Assembly (NCBI GenBank): GCA_964638865.1
Contig: CAZXBG010000003.1
Coordinates: forward strand, 1 to 64,000
DNA: 64,000 nucleotides
Source: UBA7236 sp964638865
GTDB taxonomy: Bacteria > Bacteroidota > Bacteroidia > Chitinophagales > BACL12
Direction: 5' to 3'
The notes under the pieces were generated by a model. The model did not search any database. It worked only from the letters and a program-made list of their open reading frames with translations, and was not told where the DNA came from. Within the stretch, counting starts at the first letter, position 1. The number at the start of each line of letters is the position of its first letter. Below are positions 21,001 to 27,870 of this stretch, piece after piece. Position numbers and translations under genes: made by a program.

Positions 21001-21084
21001 TCCAATAATTCCGAATAAAACAATAAGAATCGAAATTACCGAAGCAAGTACAGGGCGATTAATTGATATTGATGATATATTCAT
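18016..21084 (-). CDS. RND multidrug efflux pump (HAE1/AcrB-like) inner membrane subunit
   Basis: Proton-driven inner membrane transporter of 1022 aa with the expected 12 membrane helices and two large periplasmic loops. Seen directly: N-terminal IRSLSSISSDGRSTITVEF porter segment, the TM4 proton-relay aspartates in GIVVDDAIVVLEN, the paired second half ending at GIVTKNGILIVEF, and FRPILMTSFATVLGALP. The motif set matches the hydrophobe/amphiphile efflux type rather than the heavy-metal type. Its ATG overlaps the adaptor stop by 4 bp (ATGA), indicating translational coupling. No regulator gene is adjacent. Confidence 0.95.
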   Translation of the reverse strand: MNISSISINRPVLASVISILIVLFGIIGYSFLGVREYPSVDPPIITVTTNYIGANADVVESQITEVMEESINGIAGIRSLSSISSDGRSTITVEFELDVDLEAAANDVRDRVSQAVRNLPPDCDPPVVAKSSADSNPIISMTIQSNEKTLLELSEIANNIFKERLQTIPGVSEIRIWGEKKYSMKLLLDPIKLAGYNLTPADVRDALNRENVELPTGRIEGYTTELSIRTFGRLTTEEDFNDLIIYETDGSVIKLKDIGQAKLLPENERTILRGNAGIPQVAVAITPQPGSNYIEIADEFYRRVDQIKGELPDDLKYNIALDTTTSIRKAISEVQETLLIAFALVVLIIFIFLRDWRTTLIPVIAIPISLIGAFFIMYVSGFSINVLTLLGIVLATGIVVDDAIVVLENIYAKVERGMAPHKAAHEGSKEITFAIISTTITLAAVFLPVIFLEGLTGRLFREFGITVAGAIIISAIVSLTLTPMMSARILKQREKHNWLYRKTEPFFEGLIKGYASSLQSLLKIRWIAFILIAVSGAIIFYFGGKLPEELAPMEDKGRFVINATAPEGTSFESMDAFNQELISIVDTFREKENIIAVTAPSFGSSSAANSSFIRVSLVDATERDKSQQELADEVAAIVKKYNFARTFISQEQTIGGDRRAGLPVQYVIQAPDFERLREVIPKFMEKAAQENVFQVVDINLKFNKPELTVEIDRERAKVLGVSVRDIAESLQLYFSGQRFGFFILNNKQYQIIGQATRDNRDEPLDLTKVYVKNNRGELIQLDNLVHLSDKSSPPQLFRYNRYVSATISANPAPGFTLGDGINTMDKIAEEVLDESFSTALAGTSKEFAESSNSLQFAFYLALILVYLILSAQFESFRDPLIVMFTVPLALAGAVLSLSLFGQTLNIFSQIGIIVLVGIVTKNGILIVEFANQRKETGLNKFEAAIEAASQRFRPILMTSFATVLGALPIALALGASSKSRVSMGIAIIGGLLFSLILTLYVIPLLYTYMSSSKKKIPSSDEN

Positions 21085-22142
21085 TCCTGCGCTTTATTTT
21101 CCTTTGGTGAAATCATCAATATGGGTTTTACAGGCATTCCATCGCGCACCGTTAAAAGGCCTGTTACAATTACAGAATCACCCGGCATTATTCCTTCCGT
21201 AATTTGGGTTTCATTTTCTGATCTGATTCCGGTTTTTACCAATTGAAGAGAGGCGCGCCCATTTTTTACAATTAAAACCGATTGGCCGTTAATTGTTGGA
21301 ATAAGTGCATTGGATGGCAAAACGATCGCATTATCCAGTGTTTCAAGCGATATCTGCAATTTTGCAAAAGCTCCGGGTATTAATTTGTTTCCGGGGTTTG
21401 CACTAATGGCTCTCACTTTTACCGTTCTGGTGGCAGGGTCTATTTTTGGCTCCTTTGCGTAAACCTTTGCAGCATAATTATTAAGGTCTCCTTCCACAGT
21501 AAAATTTACCACAGTACCATTTTTTAAAAGTGCCGCATATTTTTCAGGAACGCTAAATTCCACTTTTACAGGTTCCGATTGCTGCAAAACAGTGATCAGG
21601 TCTGAAGAGGATACAAATCCCCCCAAACTGATATAACGCAAACCGATTGTGCCGGCAAAAGGTGCTATAACATTTGTTTTATTAATTTGGATTTCCAACA
21701 ATTCCATATCAGCTTCCAATTTCAATAAATTATTTTGCACCTGATCATATTCTTCTTTACTAATGCCATTAATATCCAGCAGTTTTCTTTTTCGTGTTTC
21801 ATCCTCCTTTGCTAACAAAATGCTCAGCTCGGCCTTTTTTAATTGTGCTTTTAATTCCCTGTCATCAATTTTAACCAATAGTTTTCCTGATTGCACCCGT
21901 TCGCCCTCCTTAAAATATAATCCGGTGACCCTGCCTTGAATTTCACTTCTTATCTCTACCTCTTCATTGGAAAGTATGGATCCAGTGGCATTAATTGAGT
22001 TGTCGAGTGCGGCTTGTTTTACAATAACTACCTGCACCGATTGAGCCGGCATAGCACCCTGAGGTCCTGCCGGGGCAGCATCCTTTTTCCTGTTACAACC
22101 CGAGATAGCTAAAACTGCGATAAAATAAAAAATTGTTTTCAT
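21081..22142 (-). CDS. RND efflux periplasmic adaptor lipoprotein
   Basis: Membrane fusion protein (353 aa) linking the RND pump to TolC. A lipoprotein signal ends at ISGC with Cys16 as the lipidation site, followed by NRKKD. The rest shows a lipoyl-like half motif (EIRSEIQGRVTGLYFKEG), a coiled-coil hairpin (~95-150), the second lipoyl half (NVIAPFAGTIGLRYISLG), and beta-barrel and membrane-proximal domains. First gene of the efflux operon; 110 bp upstream to the convergent-side sulfotransferase stop contain no clear promoter consensus. Confidence 0.92.
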   Translation of the reverse strand: MKTIFYFIAVLAISGCNRKKDAAPAGPQGAMPAQSVQVVIVKQAALDNSINATGSILSNEEVEIRSEIQGRVTGLYFKEGERVQSGKLLVKIDDRELKAQLKKAELSILLAKEDETRKRKLLDINGISKEEYDQVQNNLLKLEADMELLEIQINKTNVIAPFAGTIGLRYISLGGFVSSSDLITVLQQSEPVKVEFSVPEKYAALLKNGTVVNFTVEGDLNNYAAKVYAKEPKIDPATRTVKVRAISANPGNKLIPGAFAKLQISLETLDNAIVLPSNALIPTINGQSVLIVKNGRASLQLVKTGIRSENETQITEGIMPGDSVIVTGLLTVRDGMPVKPILMISPKENKAQE

Positions 22143-22252
22143 CCTGTTTATATCATTAGTTTTTGATTGAGCAATACATAATTACAAAGTAAATTAATAT
22201 TAGTTCAGTTAAATGCTCTTTAAAATGTGTTAACAATGCTATATTCCAGCTT

Positions 22253-23137
22253 CTAAGTAAAATCCTCACCGAAACTAATCCCATATTTCAATTTTAACAT
22301 TTTCAGATCCTCAGTAAAATATTGTTGCGCGAGTTGTTTTTCTTCTGCTGTAATCTGTTGCTGCGCTACTTCTGTTTTATTAATTGCATAAACCTTATCT
22401 ATAATACCTGATTTTATGATCAATTTTCGGAATGGTTTTAAAAAAAATGATATTGTTTTTCGCAGATTGCTGTCCCTATTCAATAATAATTGTTGCAACC
22501 ATTTACTTTTTACACCGGAGCCTGCATTAAATTTTATATTCTCCTGTTCAAACGGTATATAAGCGATATTTAAAGCAACAGTTAATTGTTTATAAAATGT
22601 TTCCGGGTCCTTTTTAAGATCCTCAAGTTTCAAAAGAATAAAATTTTCCAAAGGGAAAAATTGCAACCAATAATTTAGATGCTCATAATATAAACTGCCG
22701 TAAAAATGACAAGTATTATTTAATTCTGCGATGTCATTATTATTTAATCTGCTTTTTTCTAATTGTATCGTTTTAAGAAAAGAGGTATTGCTCTCTTCAT
22801 GTCCATAGTTCACAGAATAATTAAAATTAGAAAATGCACGCTCCACGGGATCCCGCAACATTACGATCAATTTCATTTCGGGATTATAGGTTTTAATTCT
22901 TTCCGGCGCCTTTTTATCTATTAATAAATAAGTATCTGCAGTTGCCGTTATTTTTTTTTCTTGCGGTTCAAATAAAGAGTGAAAATATTTATCTCCGCGT
23001 TTAAACAGATCATCAATTGAAAAATAATGCACTTCTTTTGTGATAGAAAAATTTACTTCCTTGTGGTTGGAAAGATATTGATACACGGAGGTTGTTCCGC
23101 TGCGCCCTGCACCTATTATAATGGCATTCACTTTCAT
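22253..23137 (-). CDS. Sulfotransferase (PAPS-dependent)
   Basis: A 294-aa protein of the sulfotransferase superfamily, which transfers sulfate from PAPS to a hydroxyl or amine. The 5'-phosphosulfate loop is GAGRSGTTSVYQYL at residues 8-21, and the 3'-phosphate-binding segment is LRDPVERAFSNF (~97-108). There is no signal peptide, so it acts in the cytosol, presumably on a small molecule or lipid-linked glycan. It overlaps the upstream polysaccharide deacetylase gene by 4 bp, which hints at a shared carbohydrate substrate. Acceptor unknown. Confidence 0.82.
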   Translation of the reverse strand: MKVNAIIIGAGRSGTTSVYQYLSNHKEVNFSITKEVHYFSIDDLFKRGDKYFHSLFEPQEKKITATADTYLLIDKKAPERIKTYNPEMKLIVMLRDPVERAFSNFNYSVNYGHEESNTSFLKTIQLEKSRLNNNDIAELNNTCHFYGSLYYEHLNYWLQFFPLENFILLKLEDLKKDPETFYKQLTVALNIAYIPFEQENIKFNAGSGVKSKWLQQLLLNRDSNLRKTISFFLKPFRKLIIKSGIIDKVYAINKTEVAQQQITAEEKQLAQQYFTEDLKMLKLKYGISFGEDFT

Positions 23138-24132
23138 TTTTTTCCCAACAATCTTTTTAATAAAAACCAGGAATATTCATTCTTTATAATTTGTTCCGCA
23201 CTAAATTTACCAACTTCCATAGGAATTCGTTCAATTATTTTCGAATCCAATGGATTTTTGAGTCCGGATGTACCTAAAAGCATATCCATTTTTAATTTTG
23301 TTAAGATGTGCTCCACTGCTCCCTGATCTGCACCTTCTGCAGAAAAAGGGAATGCGAAATATTTCCTTTTAACCGAAAAATTATCTTCAATAAAAATAAA
23401 ACTTTTTTTAGTTTGTTCTATCTGACTTTCGGCAGAAATAGATTTATATAAGGGATGATCATAACTGTGACCTCCTATTTGAAATCCTTCGACTATCAAT
23501 TGTTTTATTTCATCGGAGGTCATATAAGGCGACACCTTTTTTAAATATCTGACAAAACCTATTTGCGCTTCTCTTGAAATTTCATCAATTATATTTTGAT
23601 CAGCATACGTAAGTGACAATAATTGTTTGGTCAAATTTTTAATGTCCGAATTGTCAATTTTCAAAACTTTACTTATTGCAAGTCGTTTATCAACATCACT
23701 TAAATAATTTATAATGATGGAGACTTTATATCTGTAAAACAGATCTTTATTATCAACAAATGCCGAATTTAAAAAAAATATTGCCGGAATACCCTTTTGT
23801 TTTAAAATGGGCCGAACAACACTATACATTTCTCTCAAACCATCATCAAAACTTAATACAAAATAATTTTGTGCCGGATCATAATTCTTTTCGTGAAAAT
23901 CGTCAATGGATAAAGGTTTATAATATTTTAACAAAAAATCAAGATCTTGAATAAAGGAACTTTTGTTTTTGCAGGGATATAAATGTTTGATATGAATTAC
24001 TTCTTCCTCGCAGATGTTATGATAAAAAGGGAAAATAATTTTAACACCTGATCTTTTTATCAGAGCAGGAATAGACCGCGAACTATTTATGGAATTGAAT
24101 AAATTAAAATATAGTTGTTTTGGTTTTTGCAT
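23134..24132 (-). CDS. Polysaccharide deacetylase (NodB/CE4) family protein
   Basis: A 332-aa NodB-homology protein expected to remove N- or O-acetyl groups from a glycan. Motif 1 is FVLSFDDGLREMY, with the paired Asp; motif 2 is the metal His pair in GGHSYDHPLY; later segments (YFAFPFSAEGADQGAVE) fit motif 3-4 positions. No clear signal peptide is present, so a cytosolic or membrane-associated substrate is implied. It is translationally coupled to the sulfotransferase gene and is transcribed towards it, away from the exopolysaccharide locus. Specific substrate cannot be read from sequence. Confidence 0.8.
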   Translation of the reverse strand: MQKPKQLYFNLFNSINSSRSIPALIKRSGVKIIFPFYHNICEEEVIHIKHLYPCKNKSSFIQDLDFLLKYYKPLSIDDFHEKNYDPAQNYFVLSFDDGLREMYSVVRPILKQKGIPAIFFLNSAFVDNKDLFYRYKVSIIINYLSDVDKRLAISKVLKIDNSDIKNLTKQLLSLTYADQNIIDEISREAQIGFVRYLKKVSPYMTSDEIKQLIVEGFQIGGHSYDHPLYKSISAESQIEQTKKSFIFIEDNFSVKRKYFAFPFSAEGADQGAVEHILTKLKMDMLLGTSGLKNPLDSKIIERIPMEVGKFSAEQIIKNEYSWFLLKRLLGKK

Positions 24133-24207
24133 ATTTCTGCTTTCCCGATTGGAAAGGTAAAACTAATTCAAAAGCAGAAATAATGCTTCTAATAATTTAA
24201 GTCCTAT

Positions 24208-25278
24208 TTAAAATTCAAGTTTTAATTGCCCGGGTCTTTTGAATTTTGTGAGGTCATATTTGAAAGGTATATTATTTCCCATGTATTTTTCTTTCATCAT
24301 ATAGAACATCTGATGAATAACATTTGCAAGTTCTCCGTCGCCGCGCATTCTAACGCCCCATCTGCTATCGTTCAATTTGCCCTGATGCACTGCCTTGGTA
24401 TTATTGATTACACGTTCTGCATGCATTGGAAAGGTTTTCCATATCCAGTCGGTAAAAATCTTATCAACTGCACCATTTAATCGCAACATATTAAATCCAG
24501 CTGTTGATGCACCATTATCTGCAGCAGCCTTTAAAATGGCCGGAATTTCACTGTCCGTAAGGCCCGGAATTACCGGTCCAATCATAACTCCCACCGGAAT
24601 TCCGGCTGATGTTAGTTTTTCCATTGTTTTTAATCTTGCTTTATAACTTGCTGTGCGTGGTTCCATTTTTAACCGAATATCCTCCTTCAAACTTGTAATG
24701 GAAAGAAATATATGTGTAAGATTATCCTTTGCTAATTCCTGTAAAATATCTATATCCCGCAATACCAGCTGGTTTTTGGTGATAATGCCCGCTGGATTCT
24801 TATACTTCAAACAAACTTCCAGCAATTTTCGGGTGATTTTCATTTTTCTTTCTATGGGTTGATAACAATCCGTATTCCCCGAAAAAGAAATAGGAGCAGC
24901 CTGCCATTTTGGATCAATAAATACTTTTTCCAATAGCTCAGGAGCATTATGTTTTATAATAATTCTGGTTTCAAAATCTAAACCCGCACTAAAACCCCAG
25001 TAATTATGAGTATTTCGGGCATAACAATACACGCAACCATGCTCACAACCCTGATAAGGATTTACCGAATATACCATTGCGGCATCAGGACTTTCCACTT
25101 TATTGACTACTTTTTTGGCATTTTCCGTAAAAAACAATGTTTCCCGGTCGCCTAACATCTCCTCGTCGAGTCCCTCAATATGCTCCTGGGTATAATTTTT
25201 ATCGTGAAAAGGGTTAAAGGGATTGATCTGCGCTCCCCTTCCTTTTAAAAAATTTTCATTTAATTTTGGAAATTCCAT
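24208..25278 (-). CDS. PA0069/SplB-like radical SAM protein
   Basis: A 356-aa radical SAM protein of the PA0069 (COG1533, spore photoproduct lyase-related) group. The cluster motif is GCEHGCVYCYAR (CxxxCxxC), followed by the family signatures GNTDCYQPIERK, GIITKNQLVLRDID, SITSLKEDIRLKMEPR and RGDGELANVI. The start is placed at ATG 25278 (MEFPKLNENFLKGRGAQ) because the family begins close to the RGA motif; ATG 25287 and TTG 25299 are alternatives. The biochemical role of the group is not established. It is transcribed divergently from a LexA/CI-like repressor through a 64-bp space with repeated TGACAA boxes, suggesting damage- or stress-linked control. Confidence 0.85.
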   Translation of the reverse strand: MEFPKLNENFLKGRGAQINPFNPFHDKNYTQEHIEGLDEEMLGDRETLFFTENAKKVVNKVESPDAAMVYSVNPYQGCEHGCVYCYARNTHNYWGFSAGLDFETRIIIKHNAPELLEKVFIDPKWQAAPISFSGNTDCYQPIERKMKITRKLLEVCLKYKNPAGIITKNQLVLRDIDILQELAKDNLTHIFLSITSLKEDIRLKMEPRTASYKARLKTMEKLTSAGIPVGVMIGPVIPGLTDSEIPAILKAAADNGASTAGFNMLRLNGAVDKIFTDWIWKTFPMHAERVINNTKAVHQGKLNDSRWGVRMRGDGELANVIHQMFYMMKEKYMGNNIPFKYDLTKFKRPGQLKLEF

Positions 25279-25279
25279 A

Positions 25280-25322
25280 ATTGTCATTATTTTTGACAAA
25301 TAAAGTCATATTATTTGACAAT
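25280..25322. promoter_or_regulatory. Candidate operator: repeated TGACAA boxes between divergent genes
   Basis: Three copies of the hexamer TGACAA lie here: inverted as TTGTCA at 25281-25286, and direct at 25294-25299 and 25316-25321. Boxes 1 and 2 form a dyad with a 7-nt spacer, boxes 1 and 3 an outer dyad. TTTG at 25314-25317 could be a -33 element for the repressor gene. The position suits autoregulation by the adjacent repressor. Confidence 0.45.
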
Positions 25323-25342
25323 TACAAATTTAAAAATAGTTT

Positions 25343-26143
25343 ATGGCACTTATTTCATCCAACTTAAGGCATTTAAGAAATGCCCGCAAACTGAGTCAAC
25401 AAGAGCTTGCAGACATGATGGGCATTGGTAGAACAACAATTGCAAACATAGAAGCAAACCTTGCAAACCCCGGTCATAAGACCTTATTGGAAATAGTCAA
25501 AATTTTTGACATATCCATTGACGACCTGCTAAATGTTGATCTTTCGCAATTGATAGTTCCGGTTGCATTGAAGGAAGAAAAAAACAGGGAAGGAATTATC
25601 TACCGGCCAATAGTTGTGACAGTTGATTCATCCGGCGATGAAAATATCGTGATGGTTGACACAAAAGCAGCAGCAGGATACCCGACCCGATACCTGGAAC
25701 CCGAATTTTACAAAGAACTTCCGGCGTTTAAACTTCCGGGTTCCGATTATCGCAACGGCACTTTCCGTTGTTTTCAGATAGAAGGCGACAGTATGCAGGA
25801 ATCCATCCAAAGCGGAGATTATGTTATTGGTCGTTTTTGTGATAATCACTTTAAAGATGTTCGCGACGGGCATATACATGTAGTGGTAACAAATGATACC
25901 GTTTTAGTTAAACGCCTTGTGAACAAAGCGGAATCAGAACATAAAATGTACCTGATCAGTGATAATGAGGCTTACCCTGAACAAGCTTTGGATATAGATG
26001 AAATAAAAGAAATTTGGTTTGTAAAGAGCAAACTTTCCTCCTATATGCCTGTAAAAAAGAACGATCTCGATAAGGTTATCGGCGATCTTACCATGCAGGT
26101 GCATTTGTTGAAAAGCAGGCTCGATCATATCGAAAGGAATTAA
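25343..26143 (+). CDS. LexA/CI-like repressor: XRE helix-turn-helix with S24 autoprotease domain
   Basis: A 266-aa DNA-binding repressor predicted to inactivate itself by cleavage. Residues ~7-61 are an XRE (Cro/CI) helix-turn-helix (LSQQELADMMGIGRTTIANIE). Residues ~105-215 are an S24 peptidase-like domain with the catalytic pair Ser150 (EGDSMQ) and Lys190 (VLVKRL), and an Ala111-Gly112 bond (KAAAGYP) in the position of the scissile bond; the spacing is close to lambda CI. A further C-terminal tail (~235-266) is predicted helical. The bond, nucleophile and Lys are all intact, so RecA-stimulated self-cleavage is plausible. The divergent radical SAM gene is the obvious target. Confidence 0.85.
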   Translation: MALISSNLRHLRNARKLSQQELADMMGIGRTTIANIEANLANPGHKTLLEIVKIFDISIDDLLNVDLSQLIVPVALKEEKNREGIIYRPIVVTVDSSGDENIVMVDTKAAAGYPTRYLEPEFYKELPAFKLPGSDYRNGTFRCFQIEGDSMQESIQSGDYVIGRFCDNHFKDVRDGHIHVVVTNDTVLVKRLVNKAESEHKMYLISDNEAYPEQALDIDEIKEIWFVKSKLSSYMPVKKNDLDKVIGDLTMQVHLLKSRLDHIERN

Positions 26144-26150
26144 CTCTGCT

Positions 26151-26234
26151 CTGCCTTCTTACACTTTATGTGTTGGTTCTCAAGATTGGAAAAATATTTG
26201 GTTATATGTTTTCATCATGAACTGGAGAAGGCAG
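26151..26234. other. Candidate structured RNA element between repressor and kdsA
   Basis: CTGCCTTCT (26151-26159) is perfectly complementary to AGAAGGCAG (26226-26234). Inside lie a small hairpin ACAC/GTGT (26161-26173) and a nested stem GGTTC (26175-26179) with GAACT (26219-26223), itself enclosing GAAAA/TTTTC (26189-26193 with 26209-26213). A branched fold is therefore possible on either strand. There is no U-tract, so it is not an ordinary terminator. No known RNA family recognised. Confidence 0.3.
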
Positions 26235-26321
26235 GGTTGGTTAAACCCTTTATATACATTTAAGACACTGAAAAATATTAAACTATTTGGACAATGTCCT
26301 AATTTCATTTTTCATCTATAA

Positions 26322-26350
26322 TTGCTTTAAGTAATCTTTTTGCAATTTTG
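26322..26350 (+). promoter_or_regulatory. kdsA promoter abutting the start codon
   Basis: CAATTTTG at 26343-26350 matches the -7 consensus in 7 of 8 positions and ends 4 nt before the kdsA ATG. TTG at 26322-26324, 18 nt upstream, may be the -33 element. Predicted transcript start is at or near the ATG. Confidence 0.45.
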
Positions 26351-26354
26351 CAGC

Positions 26355-27179
26355 ATGTTCAGCACCTTTTCATCACCAGTTCAAATCACATCTGCTATTA
26401 CAGTTGGAGAAAAAAAACCCTTATTAATAGCAGGACCCTGTGTTATTGAAAATCTTGAATTGTGTCTGCTTGTTGCTGAAAAAATGAAAACGGTAGCCGA
26501 AAAACTGGGATATAATTACATCTTCAAAGCTTCTTTCGATAAAGCAAACCGAACAGCGGGCAACTCCTTTCGAGGAGATGGTTTAGAACACGGACTTAAG
26601 GTTCTGCAAACGGTAAAGGAAAAAATAGATGTTCCAATTTTAACGGATATTCATCTCCCCGAACAAGCGGCTTTAGCGGCAGAAGTGGCGGATGTGCTCC
26701 AGATTCCTGCTTTTTTATGTCGCCAAACCGACCTTTTAATAGCAGCGGGAAGAACTGGAAAGACGATAAATGTTAAAAAAGGGCAATTTATGGCTCCGGA
26801 GGATATGCAATATGCGGTTGAAAAAATTGCTTCAGTATTAAATAATAAAGTACTGCTGACAGAACGCGGTTCCAGTTTCGGATATCACAATTTAGTGGTA
26901 GATATGCGGTCACTGCCTATCATGCGTCAATTTGCTCCTGTAATATTTGATGTTACCCACAGTGTTCAAATGCCCGGGGCTGAGGCCGGAAAAAGCGGAG
27001 GAAAACGAGAATTTGCTCCATATTTAGCCAAAGCGGCAGCTGCAGTAGGTGTTGATGGCTTTTTTATTGAAACGCATCCTGATCCTGAAAAAGCATTGAG
27101 TGATGGACCGAATATGATTCCACTGCATGAGATGGAAAAACTGCTCAAAACGCTACTGGATATCAGAAATATCTCCTGA
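26355..27179 (+). CDS. kdsA: 3-deoxy-8-phosphooctulonate (Kdo-8-P) synthase
   Basis: Condenses phosphoenolpyruvate with D-arabinose 5-phosphate to Kdo-8-phosphate, the committed step to the inner-core sugar of lipopolysaccharide. The 274-aa protein has the family motifs [28 protein letters not shown], the [10 protein letters not shown] metal/substrate loop, GQFMAPEDM and [11 protein letters not shown]. An upstream in-frame TTG at 26340 would add five residues, but the ATG at 26355 sits next to the promoter box and matches the family N-terminus better. It is the first plus-strand gene before the polysaccharide locus, 79 bp from the winged-helix regulator. Confidence 0.95.
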   Translation: MFSTFSSPVQITSAITVGEKKPLLIAGPCVIENLELCLLVAEKMKTVAEKLGYNYIFKASFDKANRTAGNSFRGDGLEHGLKVLQTVKEKIDVPILTDIHLPEQAALAAEVADVLQIPAFLCRQTDLLIAAGRTGKTINVKKGQFMAPEDMQYAVEKIASVLNNKVLLTERGSSFGYHNLVVDMRSLPIMRQFAPVIFDVTHSVQMPGAEAGKSGGKREFAPYLAKAAAAVGVDGFFIETHPDPEKALSDGPNMIPLHEMEKLLKTLLDIRNIS

Positions 27180-27211
27180 AAACAACTTCGTTTTAAAAAA
27201 ACTCCATAAAA

Positions 27212-27249
27212 TTTGCATAAAATAATTGAATGAGTAATTTTGTTACTCA
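27212..27249 (+). promoter_or_regulatory. Promoter with overlapping palindromic operator for the winged-helix gene
   Basis: TTTG (27212-27215) and TAATTTTG (27235-27242) with a 19-nt spacer form a consensus Bacteroidota promoter. The palindrome TGAGTAA-TTTTG-TTACTCA (27231-27249) has perfect 7-bp arms and covers the -7 box and probable transcript start. The GTG start is 10 nt downstream. A repressor bound here would occlude the polymerase, suggesting autoregulation. Confidence 0.65.
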
Positions 27250-27258
27250 TTAGTTTTT

Positions 27259-27801
27259 GTGCTCGACTCACTAATCACATCCAAAACGCGTGTCAGGCTT
27301 TTGTTGCGGTTTTTTTCCAATACAAAATCCTCAGCCCATTTACGTGGATTGGCGAAGGAAATGAATGAATCCACCAATTCCATCCGTATTGAACTCAACA
27401 AATTATCGAAGGCTGGATTTTTATTATCGCACGAGGAAGGAAAAACGATACAATATCAGGCGAATGAAAAACATCCGCTTTTTCCGGAAGTGAGCAGTTT
27501 GGTGCGCAAATATCTTGGTTTGGACAAGGTAGTAGAAAATATCGTAAATCAAATCGGAGAAATTAAATACGCATTTATTATTGGCGATTATGCCGATGGA
27601 AAAGATACCGGAATTATTAATCTCGTGATCGCAGGAGAAGTGGATAACAATAAATTAATATATTGGGTGCAAAAAACAGAGGCGATCATTAACAGAAAAG
27701 TACAGACCGAAGTTTTAAGTCAGGAAGAATTTGCCGAATGGCAATTAAACGGCAATTTAACTAATGCAATTGTATTGTGGACAGGCAATACAGTTGAATA
27801 A
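27259..27801 (+). CDS. Winged-helix transcriptional regulator with degenerate nucleotidyltransferase-like domain
   Basis: A 180-aa protein at the head of the polysaccharide locus. Residues ~1-80 form an ArsR/MarR-like winged helix (SAHLRGLAKEMNESTNSIRIELNKL, recognition helix, then a wing at HEEGKTIQYQAN). Residues ~100-165 resemble the minimal nucleotidyltransferase fold: AFIIGDYADGKDTG in the place of the GSxARG motif and INLVIAGEV in the place of SDIDLLV. The catalytic Gly-Ser and Asp pair are missing, so the domain is probably a sensor rather than an enzyme. The GTG start follows a consensus promoter overlapped by a perfect palindrome. Proteins of this build commonly sit next to polysaccharide clusters in Bacteroidota; a regulatory role is inferred. 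Confidence 0.72.
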   Translation: MLDSLITSKTRVRLLLRFFSNTKSSAHLRGLAKEMNESTNSIRIELNKLSKAGFLLSHEEGKTIQYQANEKHPLFPEVSSLVRKYLGLDKVVENIVNQIGEIKYAFIIGDYADGKDTGIINLVIAGEVDNNKLIYWVQKTEAIINRKVQTEVLSQEEFAEWQLNGNLTNAIVLWTGNTVE

Positions 27802-27818
27802 ATATAATTAAAAAACAT

Positions 27819-27856
27819 CCTCCCTTATCACGCTTCTGTGACTGAGGAGGCGAAGC
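27819..27856 (+). other. Leader with two interleaved stems before the NeuB-like gene
   Basis: CCTCC (27819-27823) can pair with GGAGG (27846-27850), and GCTTC (27832-27836) with GAAGC (27852-27856). Because the arms are interleaved, the stems form either a pseudoknot or two alternative hairpins. GAGGAGG is ~20 nt before the ATG, too far for an ordinary ribosome site. Possible attenuation or translational control point; speculative. Confidence 0.25.
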
Positions 27857-27870
27857 TGTGAAAAAATAAC

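Noticed and set aside
26144..26354. tRNA gene or ordinary terminator in the repressor-kdsA spacer
   Set aside because: No cloverleaf or T-loop sequence and no U-run after the stem; listed instead as an unassigned structure.
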